DNA of 64,000 nt from Aurantiochytrium sp. KH105. Taxonomy: Eukaryota > Sar > Bigyra > Thraustochytrida > Thraustochytriidae. This document shows positions 10,345 to 19,175 of this stretch, in pieces. The DNA is taken from the NCBI GenBank assembly GCA_003116975.1, contig BGKB01000017.1, forward strand, positions 434,001 to 498,000, written 5' to 3'. Both the position numbers and the translations under genes were made by a program. The first letter of the stretch is position 1; the number at the start of each line of letters is the position of its first letter. The notes under the pieces were generated by a model that searched no databases, had not been told where the DNA came from, and saw nothing but the letters and a program-made list of their open reading frames with translations.

Positions 10345-10440
10345 GGTCCTGCGTTCTCGCGTCGTTTACTTGCGATTCTGCACGCCGACGAAGAATTCTT
10401 TGGTAGAAGCCGTTGAGAGCGCACACGCTACAACTAGGCC

Positions 10441-11814
10441 CTAGTATGAGAAAAGTAAGGAAGCACTAGCACTGCCAAAAGGCGCCATGGCTTGGCTTGG
10501 CTTGGCTTGGCTTGGCTTCCCTCCCCTTCGCGTTCGTTCCTTGTTCAGATGACACGGGACTAGGCTCGACTCGACTTGGCTTGTGCCTCCTCGATCAGGT
10601 TTTGCCTTTGCCATGGCCCGCGACTCCGCTCGCGGGCCCTGACTATACTTCCTTGCCCTGACATGAGAAAACGTCCGAGCGCCCGCCGCGGTGACACGAA
10701 AGGATTCAAGTGCCTTGGCTTCAAGTGCCTGTTTCTCGGCCGGGACCAGCCAGAAACCAGCCAGGAACCTACGTGTTGGACATAAAAATTGGACAAGGAA
10801 GCCGGTTTTATGGAATGCGTTGTAGAAGTGCACCCTGTAAGCCCATGCCACGAGCCGATAGTTCGATAACAGTAGGTCCTTTGCAAACGTAGTCTCGTGG
10901 ATCATGGGCCTAATTTCAGGGTCCACCTTGATAAAGCTTGTTACCGGAACATTTCCTTGGCGCAAGTCGGCACTACACAGCTTGCAAAGTTGAACTGACC
11001 GCCAGCCACTCCTTTGCTATGAACTACGAGATATCTTCCGGACCCGAGTTTGGTGACGGTTCTGCTTCCCTCAGCGCACCTGGTAGGATTGAATTCGGAT
11101 CTGATCGAACACTGGACTGTTCGCGTCGATAAGTTCTTCGACGCCATCAAGATCTTAAAGAACGCCGCAGACATCACATGCATGGCAATGGTCATTATCT
11201 GATTCAAGGGTGTACGAAAGGAACTTGCTCACGCAATTTGCAACGAGTTCACCCGATGGCGGCTGGATGCACTTGCGGCGCTCCTCAGGCGATTCATCAG
11301 CCATGAAGATACGGTTCAAATTCTCTGTGAATTTGTCCATTGGAGCCGTATCATTTTCATTTTGCGAGTTAGCCAACTTGTCCGCCAGAGCCGTGTCATT
11401 GTCGTGACGCGAGTTGCCCGGCCCTTGTTTTTATTCCTCCGGGGGGACTCATCGGAGTGTTTGACAAGGGCAAGCGACGGGAGTTTGGAAGGAAGCGCCG
11501 CCGACGTCTGCTCTATCAAAGTAGTCTTCATCTACTACACCCGCGTCTGCTTTTGCCGTCACTTCGGCCTCGATTGCCTCCATATCACTGTCAGCTTCCG
11601 CGATATAGGCATCAAGTGCCGCCTCATCCGCATCCATGTCAACTGTCCAAGCTGACACCATCGCGTCTTGCACAGTATTATTGACACGGTCTACGTGCTC
11701 ATTAACGTCGGCAATGTCGTCAATGTCATTCTCCAGAGACCGCATGTCGATCATATTCACGCGGCTCACGCGGCCTTTCAGCATTGCAATGCACTGCTTC
11801 ATATCGGTGGCCAT
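10441..11814 (-). CDS. Unfamiliar four-exon gene (start 11814)
   Basis: No single frame is open across this stretch, but four exons splice cleanly in phase: 11466-11814, 11253-11423, 11080-11153 and 10441-10980. The junctions at 11253/11153 (CGG|GTGAAC, TTTAAG|ATC) and 11080/10980 (CCAG|GTGCGC, GCAAG|CTG) are convincing, with 99-bp introns. The first intron (42 bp) is less certain. The product would be 377 residues: an acidic helical N-terminal part (ATDMKQCIAMLKGR, then DMDADEAALDAYIAEAD, loosely like the tail of ESCRT-III/Snf7 proteins), then a segment with SFIKVDPEIRPMIHE and YRLVAWAYRVHFYNAF. The last about 110 residues run through a pentamer repeat and are probably not coding; a GTAGGT donor at 10771-10772 may end the real exon. 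No family is assigned. It is divergent from the gene starting at 11969. Confidence 0.5.
10489..10519. repeat. GCTTG pentanucleotide tract
   Basis: Five to six head-to-tail CTTGG units, about 150 bp upstream of the IQ/coiled-coil ATG at 10344. Same family as the tract upstream of BBS9, in the opposite orientation relative to the gene. Confidence 0.8.
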
Positions 11815-11968
11815 CTTGGAATTCTCTGGCGCGTATTTGCTGTTGTGTTAGGAGAAAGAGAGGAGGGTGCCCGAAAGCAGGCCCATATATCGATTGGACG
11901 GAAAGCAAAGCAAAAGGACTCTGTTTCGTTTCGTTTGTCAACATCAAAGAATAGAAAAGAAAAAATAG
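11815..11968. promoter_or_regulatory. Compact divergent promoter region
   Basis: These 154 bp separate the start of the four-exon gene (-) from the ATG of the membrane-protein gene (+). They contain a TATA-like CCATATATCG (about 11882-11891) and a purine-rich GAAAAGAAAAAATAG just before the + start. On the - strand a good 3' splice signal (TCCTAACACAACAG, ending about 11840) hints that the - gene could have a non-coding or missed upstream exon. Confidence 0.4.
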
Positions 11969-12770
11969 ATGTCTTCTATAGTTGCAAGCAACCAATTTGA
12001 CACATGCACGACCGAAACACACAGCGCAGGTGGCAACACTCTCGCTTGTATCAATGCGATGGGTGAGATTGACCGGCACTTTGTGCACGACAACCACTTC
12101 ACCATGTGTGAATACCACATCTGTGCAGTTCGACTTGACGTGGACAGCGGGAGACACAACATTCTCTCCTGTAGTGGTGCCATTCTTCAAATCGACGACG
12201 AAGGAGACTTCTTCTTTAACCTCTTGACGCCCCTTGCTCACGATTTCACGAACATGATGCCCCTGCCCCCATCCGCAGTGGACCTCCTCGGCAACGGTCT
12301 CAATTACAAAAATGTGAAAGATGTGCGGTCAACTTTTGCATCAGAGATCACGCGCGTAACCTGCAAAACCGACCTCGAGACATGCCTCGACTTCGATGAC
12401 GGCAAGTCTGTCTGCATTGGCAATGTGAAAGGTACGAGCATTTTCCACACAACCCAAAGTTTGGCGGTTGGCGCAATGATGGCCACATTCATCGGGACCT
12501 TTATCATTGCTGCCTCGGATAGGCTCATACCGCAGCACGGGCTGGATCGTGGGCACACTGATAGTTCCCCTCGTCGTGCGCGGAATGATCTTCAATGGCA
12601 TTGTGCTGGCCCCAGTTTTACCCTTCGTGCTCGGCAATTTCATCATTGTCTGGACATTCCCGTACGCATACTACACAGCACGCGACTTTATCGTGGAAAG
12701 CATCGGAAGCTACGGCGGCGGAGGTCCTGCTGGCGGATTTTCCAGGAAGCTTCGGGTTCGATGGTGGTGA
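11969..12770 (+). CDS. Cys-rich membrane protein, two exons
   Basis: Exon 1 is 11969-12431 and exon 2 is 12523-12770. The 91-bp intron (AAAG|GTACGA ... CTCGGATAG|GC, phase 1) explains the apparent loss of frame near 12500. The 236-residue product starts with about 145 residues rich in Cys (about ten), Asp and His, which look like a luminal or extracellular domain although no classical signal peptide is visible. A hydrophobic region in exon 2 (GWIVGTLIVPLVVRGMIF, then APVLPFVLGNFIIVW) would form two membrane helices, followed by a Tyr/Gly-rich tail. A missed upstream exon with a signal peptide is possible (an AG follows at 11981). I do not recognise the family. Codon use favours C-ending codons, as in neighbouring genes, and supports this strand. 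Confidence 0.6.
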
Positions 12771-12895
12771 CGGCGGCCAGAGGGTCTTTTGCTGAGCCCC
12801 ATTGACAAGAAGAAAATAATGTCAATTGCATTTGAATCCTTCTCATGCTACTCCTCAATGCGTTCATGCGACAACTCATCGATTCCACATACACT

Positions 12896-14248
12896 TCACA
12901 CGTCCCAGTGCTTACGCGTATCAGCTGCTTTCCATTCCATATTCGCCTTGAATAACTCCGGGTCGAGAACATGGACATGCGTGTAAACCTCCCGGAGACC
13001 GCTCATTTCAATTGTGTGAACGAAGCAACCAACCTTCAAACGGCAGATAATACCCGTCATTGTCATTTCGTCGAGAGCTGTAACTTTCAGCCAAACCCTA
13101 TAGCGTTTCTGCCTCCCTTCCTGTAAAATTTCCGGCACCTGAATGTCCGGGGCAGTATCTGGAAGGTCATCCACCGCCTCGATCATCATCAGGGGAATTC
13201 TCGTCTGCCCTTCGCCATTTCTGCTTCCATCGAACATTTTGTGAAGACTGGAAGTGAGCACGATCCTGTTGTTGTTAATGTCATCGTTCCAGTCCGGTTC
13301 GTTCGCCTTGCGCCGCCTCTTCAACTCAGAGTCATGCACCAGGTGTGCTTTCTCCAAGTCGTACCCCAGCTGTAATAATTGAGCCAACTCGATGCTTTGA
13401 AATCGCGTGATCATCTCCGCGGGTTCCGCTTTTGTCACCTGCATACTTAGGATCTGTGAGGACGCAGATGACGATTCGTCGTCAGAGTCGTAGTCCGCGC
13501 GCTTGATCCCTATGGTGTGATATTGTTTTCCCAGCAAGACAGGGTCCGTGATGGCCAAATTATCGACAATATGATGATGCTCGCTCAATTTGTTTCCAAA
13601 GCGCTGTCCTGATTCTGCACTGTGGAAGAAGATGTGAAAGTGCAAGTCGTCATTTTCATACCAGACGCAGTCTTTAAAAACGTCTTTTCGATTCGGTTCC
13701 ACGGATAAGGATGCTGCAGACGAGATTGCATCAGTTTGCGACGGATCTGCCGCCGCAAGCCCTGACTCATCCGATGCCATGGCATATAAAAACGCGCGAA
13801 TGCCCGACAACCGCTTGCTGCCTTGAATGAAACCCTCCACTTGCCACAGTTGTGGACGACGACGCCTGCAGTCGGCCACAACAACCTTCTGCGCTGCTAT
13901 TACGTGCAAACTTCCACCCATACATTGATGCAGGGAATCCTCCTTCGAACTCAGATGGTCGCGCTCCTTTTCGAGGTATTTGCGATATTCTCGAGGTGTC
14001 TCGTGATACTCCTTTTCATCGTCATCAAGGGCTTGGAATGCAGCTTTCCACGAACTGATCTGGGTCTCCACGTCCGCAATCTGCGCCTGTACGGCCTCTA
14101 TCATCTGTTTGAGGCGCCGAACTTCTTCCTCTGCTGCGGCCAGCTGCGCAAGCTCTGCAGCTTCATCGCCGGTGAACAGGCGCTTGCGGCCACCTCCGCC
14201 GTCGCCACCATTCTTGCCTCCTCCCTTTCCGCGGAGAACCGAAGCCAT
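12896..14248 (-). CDS. Coiled-coil protein with HNH-nuclease-like C-terminal half
   Basis: 450 residues from the ATG at 14246-14248; no intron. A Gly/Lys-rich start leads into a coiled coil (about residues 25-110, AAELAQLAAAEEEVRRLK). From about residue 270 comes a segment with LEKAHLVHD, then NNNRIVLTSSLHKMFDG. This resembles HNH_2-type nucleases, where an (A)H, a downstream N and an H..FD form the metal site; the match is by motif, and a central Cys pair of classical HNH is not seen. Such proteins are numerous in fungi and stramenopiles, often in lineage-specific families. Function could be DNA cleavage in defence, a mobile-element remnant or a non-catalytic relative. It is divergent from the FYV7-like gene. 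Confidence 0.6.
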   Translation of the reverse strand: MASVLRGKGGGKNGGDGGGGRKRLFTGDEAAELAQLAAAEEEVRRLKQMIEAVQAQIADVETQISSWKAAFQALDDDEKEYHETPREYRKYLEKERDHLSSKEDSLHQCMGGSLHVIAAQKVVVADCRRRRPQLWQVEGFIQGSKRLSGIRAFLYAMASDESGLAAADPSQTDAISSAASLSVEPNRKDVFKDCVWYENDDLHFHIFFHSAESGQRFGNKLSEHHHIVDNLAITDPVLLGKQYHTIGIKRADYDSDDESSSASSQILSMQVTKAEPAEMITRFQSIELAQLLQLGYDLEKAHLVHDSELKRRRKANEPDWNDDINNNRIVLTSSLHKMFDGSRNGEGQTRIPLMMIEAVDDLPDTAPDIQVPEILQEGRQKRYRVWLKVTALDEMTMTGIICRLKVGCFVHTIEMSGLREVYTHVHVLDPELFKANMEWKAADTRKHWDV

Positions 14249-14675
14249 CCTTTGACCTCGCGCGGCTCTGCTGCGCAGCGCTGCTGCACTCCTGCGATGC
14301 CGCTGTGCTGCTGCACCTCCGTCGCAGTGAAGGCCGACGTCGCGGCAAGCCTTCCTCGTGGGTTGAGTTCACGATCTGCTGCTGGTTCGCAATGACCAGG
14401 CCGCTGCCTTTTTATGCTTTACATCGCTTTACAGCGACGCTTTACGTACATCGCTTTACAGTTAGAACAACGCAATTTGCGGAAGCGAGTGGCGCGCAGA
14501 CTCCTAATTCTTGGCCCAAGTCCGCGACGCGCGCGGGCTTCGCGGAGACCTGCTGGCAGGCGCGAGGCAGAGGCGGCGGCGCACGTGGGACGCCGGGCCC
14601 TCGCGCACGACGACTCTGCGCCGCGGCGACAGCGAAAGGGCAGAGGAGGACCTGGCGGGCGAGAGGTCACTCACC
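14249..14675. promoter_or_regulatory. Divergent intergenic region with four GCTTTAC motifs
   Basis: 427 bp between the HNH-like gene (-) and the FYV7-like gene (+). GCTTTAC occurs four times within 45 bp, at 14416-14422, 14426-14432, 14439-14445 and 14453-14459, all in the same orientation, about 220-260 bp upstream of the + start codon. The rest is GC-rich with no gene. Confidence 0.55.
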
Positions 14676-15342
14676 ATGGAGCGCCGAGCGGCGATCTCGC
14701 TGCAGGACTTCGTCAAGGCCAAGCAGCACGATGCCTCTTATGCTCGTAAACGTAAGTGAAGAACGCGGAGGTCTTTCCAGAGCGGCAACGGACGACGCGT
14801 CTGCTGTAGCGCGCTCTTGATTTTCGGCCTTCATGCTGACACTTTGCTCTCACCGACTCGCAGTACAAAAGGACAAGGCCCGTCGCGCTGCCAAAATACA
14901 GCGTGAGTACCGTCGCGCTCTGAAAAAGGAAGGCTACAACCCGGACGAAGGCAAGAAGCAGGACAGTAAGAAGGAGGACGACAAGCCCTCTTCGTTTGCC
15001 AACTCAGCCAACGGCAAGAAGCGGCCGCGCAGCGCTTCGACCGGAGCCGACGAGTCCGCCAATGGAAAGCCTCCCAAGGCAAAGAAGTCGTCGGAGACGG
15101 GTAAGCATGATCGTTTTTCTGCGGCACGCAAAGAAGCAGAAGATCGTGAGGCAGAACGCATTCGTAAGCAAAAAGAGCGCGAAGACCGCGCCAAGGACGC
15201 TGAGCGCAAACGCAAAGAACGCAAACAGCTCAAGCGCAAACTGTCCCGTAAAACGCGCAAGGGACAGCCCATCTTGCGGCACAAGATGGATCATTTGCTC
15301 AGCAAACTCGAAAAGGAGCATGCCGAGTCAGCGAGTCGCTAA
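14676..15342 (+). CDS. rRNA-processing protein FYV7/CCDC59-like, two exons
   Basis: Exons are 14676-14751 and 14864-15342, with a 112-bp phase-1 intron (AAAC|GTAAGT ... GACTCGCAG|TAC). The 184-residue product is strongly basic. The N-terminus has DFVKAKQHD and then KAARR/KIQREYRRALKKEG-type residues typical of the 'rRNA_processing' (FYV7) family; a Lys/Glu-rich coiled coil follows, and the C-terminus carries TRKGQPILRHKMDHLLSKLE. That matches the 'TKKGQP......LL.KI' signature of yeast Fyv7 and human CCDC59 (TAP26). The family acts in the nucleolus in small-subunit pre-rRNA processing. Splicing is needed to join the conserved N-terminal motif to the rest. Confidence 0.82.
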
Positions 15343-16175
15343 GGCCACATCTTCGTGCGTAGTTGTTCGTTCTTGAGGAAATGAGAATCACCCTCTGACC
15401 AGAATTCGGGTTAAAATTCAGGTAACTTATCAATCGAAATTTCTGGTTGACTTCAGGATAACTTCAAATGGAATCGATAACTTGGCTCAGCGATTCATTC
15501 AATGTTCCTGCTCTCTCCTGCAAGTTGGCGCGAGGACTAGTCCGGTGGATGTGTCTTGCTTTCTGCTCGCTGACGAGGAGACCATTGCAAAATTTCTTGT
15601 CGACTTCATGCGGCCGAACGTTCAATCACGTTGCACCCGGCTCAAAAGCGCGTTCAAGAATGTCCAATTCTGGCACGATGATGTGCTTGAGAAATCATCT
15701 TCATGCAAAGCATTGTCATTCACGAGATTGCTCGAGATAGCTCTTCAGGGAATTATTGAAAAAAAAAAAGAGTGTAGCCTATAGCCATCCATAGCGAGGC
15801 CTGCAAGCATGTCACGGTGCGAAACACTTTCCAATTCACCGGGAGAGACAACGACAAGCTTTTTCCTTATTAGACCAGCTCTCAGGAAGGAATGTCTGAA
15901 TAAGGGAAGAGGCTTGCACTGTCATCGTCTAAGTCCACCTGACAGTGATCATGACACACTTTTTGCTCTGCTGACGAGAGAATACAAAGCTTGCAAAGAG
16001 ATGTCTCGATAGAGCAAATCACACAGACCAAAGATCACCCAATTCTGAAGAATGAATCTGTTTCTACGTGAAATTTAACACCGAAACATCAAAGTATGCG
16101 CATGAATAAGATTATCAAATAAAAGGTGGCAGGAGGAGAATGCAATGGCTACACGTACAAACTGGCCTGCATCAA
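15343..16175. other. Intergenic region with one possible coding fragment
   Basis: About 830 bp between the FYV7-like gene and the anchored membrane protein (convergent). Lower GC than the surroundings. Apart from the fragment at 15482-15784, only short open stretches are seen. Confidence 0.4.
15482..15784 (+). other. Possible exon or gene remnant
   Basis: About 80 codons (from roughly 15550 to the stop at 15782-15784) have coding-like composition and sequence (FLLADEETIAKFLVDFMRP, then KNVQFWHDDVLEKS), but no upstream ATG gives a convincing start. AG dinucleotides after a pyrimidine stretch near 15520-15540 could be a 3' splice site. It may be the last exon of an unseen gene or a pseudogene fragment. 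No family recognised. Confidence 0.3.
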
Positions 16176-17186
16176 TCACAGCTCTAGCTTTGGAAATTCA
16201 AAGGGTGCGTTGGCCTCGAAAAGATTCTCCAATGCTCGCAAAATGTGCTGTTCATTCGCATCACCCCGCGTTCGGCCAAGAGACTTGGGTGCGTAGTCAC
16301 GAACATCATAATCTTCAGCCACACGAGCAATTTCTTTGCGGATAAAGTTGTCACGCCTGCACGTAGACACCTCCTTGGAGGTGGTCTTCACTTCGCAATC
16401 CTCGAGAGGCTCCAGCGCGCGCTCGTTGAAGGCCCGAAGACTCTTCATTTTCAAGTATAATGCCGCTGTTTTCTTGAATTGTGGCGTGTTTGGAAAGACG
16501 GCAAGAGGCATGTATGCATCTGGAGCCAGCTCGAGCCAGGTAACGTATTCCTTTTTCCAAGTACGGGGTCCCACGACGGTGTCGCCCTTGTGCACGAGGC
16601 GGCCCGTCTTGTCGGCCGCAAAGGATGGCCGCTTGTAGACTTCAATCATGTAAGCTGTGACGGTATACGAGTGGAGCATGGTCGGAATTTTGTGGTCCGC
16701 AAGATCCTGACTATCGACTGGAATGGGGATAAGCTCATCATCTTCTTGGATGAGGTCGTGCAGGATTTCGCTCTGCAGCACCTCTCGGGAGAGCCCTTTG
16801 TGCGCTGCATCCTGGTCTCCATTTGAAGATTCGGGCGGCTGCAGACGCAGCTTGGAAATCTCGTCATTGCTGTCTCCATACAGCTCATCGGCGTCGTTAA
16901 CGCGGACCTCTTGGTCATCGATGCCGCGCACGATGTTGGAGTGATCTCCCTCGGGGAAGACCGAATCCACTTTGCCATTTGCTGGCTTGACCTTGAGCGT
17001 GTCTTGCGCAAGGGCTTCGACGGCCGCGCCTGATGTCTGCACGGGGGCTTCCCGCTCCAAGTACAAGTTGGGCGCGCCCACCATGATCTGCGAGAACGCC
17101 TCGAGCCGGCTTGTCCCCGTGTAGACGCTGTAGACGGTCATGAGCACGACCGCGCTCAAGAGACCGAAGATCAACTTGGAAACCAT
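16176..17186 (-). CDS. Single-anchor (type II-like) membrane protein of unknown function
   Basis: 336 residues from the ATG at 17184-17186. One hydrophobic segment near the N-terminus (LIFGLLSAVVLMTVYSVY, about residues 5-22) preceded by Lys suggests a signal anchor, leaving about 310 residues in the lumen or outside the cell. The rest is acidic and hydrophilic. A compact region (about residues 175-255: TVTAYMIEVYKRPSF, HKGDTVVGPRTWKKEYVTWL) could be an SH3b/beta-barrel-like fold. The C-terminus is charged and helical. Such anchors are typical of Golgi proteins, but no glycosyltransferase motif is visible. Upstream lies 0.9 kb without genes. Confidence 0.7.
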   Translation of the reverse strand: MVSKLIFGLLSAVVLMTVYSVYTGTSRLEAFSQIMVGAPNLYLEREAPVQTSGAAVEALAQDTLKVKPANGKVDSVFPEGDHSNIVRGIDDQEVRVNDADELYGDSNDEISKLRLQPPESSNGDQDAAHKGLSREVLQSEILHDLIQEDDELIPIPVDSQDLADHKIPTMLHSYTVTAYMIEVYKRPSFAADKTGRLVHKGDTVVGPRTWKKEYVTWLELAPDAYMPLAVFPNTPQFKKTAALYLKMKSLRAFNERALEPLEDCEVKTTSKEVSTCRRDNFIRKEIARVAEDYDVRDYAPKSLGRTRGDANEQHILRALENLFEANAPFEFPKLEL

Positions 17187-18072
17187 CGCGACCCTCGCCC
17201 GCGTCCGCGGACGCCCGCGAGCTCCTCGCTGCCCGCCGCTTGAGCTCGCCGCTTACGCCCCAGCGCTCGCCGCCGGCAGCCGCCTCGGTGCTCGCCCGGA
17301 CGCGCGGCCGAGCCGAGGCAAAGAAGCTCTGCTGTCTTTTTTTCTCTCTCCACGTTCGGGTTTTGTTCATCCAACTTGTTAGATGCGGGAATTGCCGCAA
17401 CGCCGCTCCAGCGCTCAGCTTGTATGCAGTCCAATCCAGCGTGTACGGAGGCCTCCGGGTGAAATAAATGTGCAGAGCTCCGTGCGCCAAAGAAAAAGGC
17501 CAGGGAGGTGCAAGAGTGATGGAAAGTGCATGATGAATGAAGGAAGGAAGGCCGGGCCCCGAAGCAGGAGGCCTCGCGGCGAGGTCTCGCACCGTTTCAG
17601 GTACACGGGCAGAAAGGCATTCATTGGTTAGCCATAAATGCTCCTGCCTCCGTTCTCACTTTGATGTAAAGAGATTGCCGAGCTCTTCAAAGTCTGCAAG
17701 CAATCACTACTACGGGCCTGAACATCGCGTGCATCTTCTGGGTGCCGAAACGCAAATAGCTAGCAGGCGCAAGCTAACTTCTAAAAAGGTATGCGATTCC
17801 ATGGGCTTTGCTGTTTGCTGTGCTGCAAACGTAGGCCTTATCTATTCTTTGAGTTTGGTGGGAAAGCGCAGAAACGCAAAGAGCTGTCAGGTCTAGGTCT
17901 AGATCTTTATCTTTTTGACAAACTTGCCATTTGCTGATTTGCAAACGTATCCTATTCTTTAAGTTTTATGTTGCTAAAACTAGAATACTCGCCACGTGCT
18001 GTACTGCGAAGAAAAGAGGTGAAATCTCATGGTGGAAGAACAGCAGGTGTCTTGGGAATAGCATCTCAAGAC
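17187..18072. other. Intergenic region with a diverged direct repeat
   Basis: No gene seen. A segment around GCAAACGTAGGCCTTATC...TTTGAGTTT (about 17826-17858) recurs diverged as GCAAACGTATCC...TTTAAGTTTT (about 17940-17968). The right end is the 3' flank of the LRR gene. Confidence 0.45.
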
Positions 18073-19175
18073 TTAGAGCTCTTCAGTTCCAGGAACGAGA
18101 GCTGTGCTAGTTGCCATTTCTTCTTCTTCGGACCCCGCAAGTAGCCAAGCCGGACGGCTCTCCCAGCAAGATGTAAAAGCCGTCGTCATGGTTACTAACC
18201 ACGCGCTCCCGCGACGGGCAGAAGCGTTCTTCAAGAGAAGGAGATCTATCTCTTCAAGGCCCTCTTCGTGTTCGATGCCATCGTTAGCGCCTAGACTGTG
18301 CGTCGGTGAGAGAAGGTGGAGAGAGTCGTGTAAGCATTAGTCTTGCTGCATTTCATTGCAATTCTTTTCTCTGCCTTCAACAACAAACAACTTACTAAAG
18401 CGTGACCAAAGAGGTGTTTTCCGTCATGGCATCCAAGAGGAATTCAACTCCTTTGTCACTGATGTGATTGCTTCCGAGGCTTCACACGTGTCATGTCATG
18501 TCAGCCGCAGGTTTATCGACTGGGATCAATTACATTATGAGAAACCTACTGTAATACGCGCAGCGAATTGTTCCTCGTGAGGGCGTTACTTAATGCCTCG
18601 GCACCGGCGTCACCAATTTGATTGAGCCCCAGACTATGCATGCCATCGTAAGAAGTTAGCTTCGCCGTCAAGCCCCTTTTGCGTGGTTATCGAAACATAA
18701 AAACCTACTCGAGAACCTTTAGGGTTTTATTTTTGGCCAAGGCGCCTGCCAGCGCACTGGCCCCGGAATCACTGATGCCATTGTCGTACAGACTATCACA
18801 TCATATCGCCATTGCAGAGAAAATCGCGCATCGAGCCATACCACGAGTTAGCGAGATTTGACTGATCCCTTTGCACGGCCGTTCACGTGTGTCAAAATCA
18901 ACGTACTGAAGAGTCTCCACGGTCTCATTCTTTGCGAGCGCCTGGGCCAGCTCCTCGGCGCCGGTATTCCCAATCTGTGTCAGAAGAAGACTGCGCATGT
19001 CGTTGTTCAATCCCTTCGCCAGTGAGTTTCTCAACATGCCCTCGCTCCCTCCTCATTCGCCCACGAGGTCGCCCTTGCACCCGGCCAACGCCAACTCTCC
19101 GACTTACGAGACGACGCTCGCGCCGGCGTCCATCCGCGCCACGGCCTGCTGCACGAAGTCATTTCTCGCGGCCAT
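18073..19175 (-). CDS. Leucine-rich-repeat protein (ribonuclease-inhibitor/NLR type), six exons, one LRR per exon
   Basis: No long frame is open here, but six exons splice cleanly: 19108-19175, 18907-18990, 18709-18792, 18550-18633, 18396-18479 and 18073-18295. The four middle exons are each exactly 84 nt. All five introns (70-117 bp) are phase 2, with GTAAGT/GTACGT/GTAGGT donors and AG acceptors. The 208-residue product starts MAARNDFVQQAVARMDAGAS, then has four 28-residue repeats of the form L.L..N.I.D.GA..L..AL..N..L..L (for example YDNGISDSGASALAGALAKN), and ends with a fifth half repeat, an acidic segment and EEL-stop. RI-type LRRs form a curved protein-binding surface; partner unknown. 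The first exon may have upstream partners, since a poly-G assembly gap lies 0.8 kb upstream. Confidence 0.8.

Noticed and set aside
11466..11814. ESCRT-III (Snf7/CHMP) assignment for the four-exon gene
   Set aside because: Only a short acidic DxDE..LD..IAE stretch resembles the family tail; the basic N-terminal core is missing and the rest does not fit.
11969..12805. Frameshifted pseudogene reading of the Cys-rich membrane gene
   Set aside because: A 91-bp GT-AG phase-1 intron (12432-12522) restores the frame, so a spliced gene is the simpler account.
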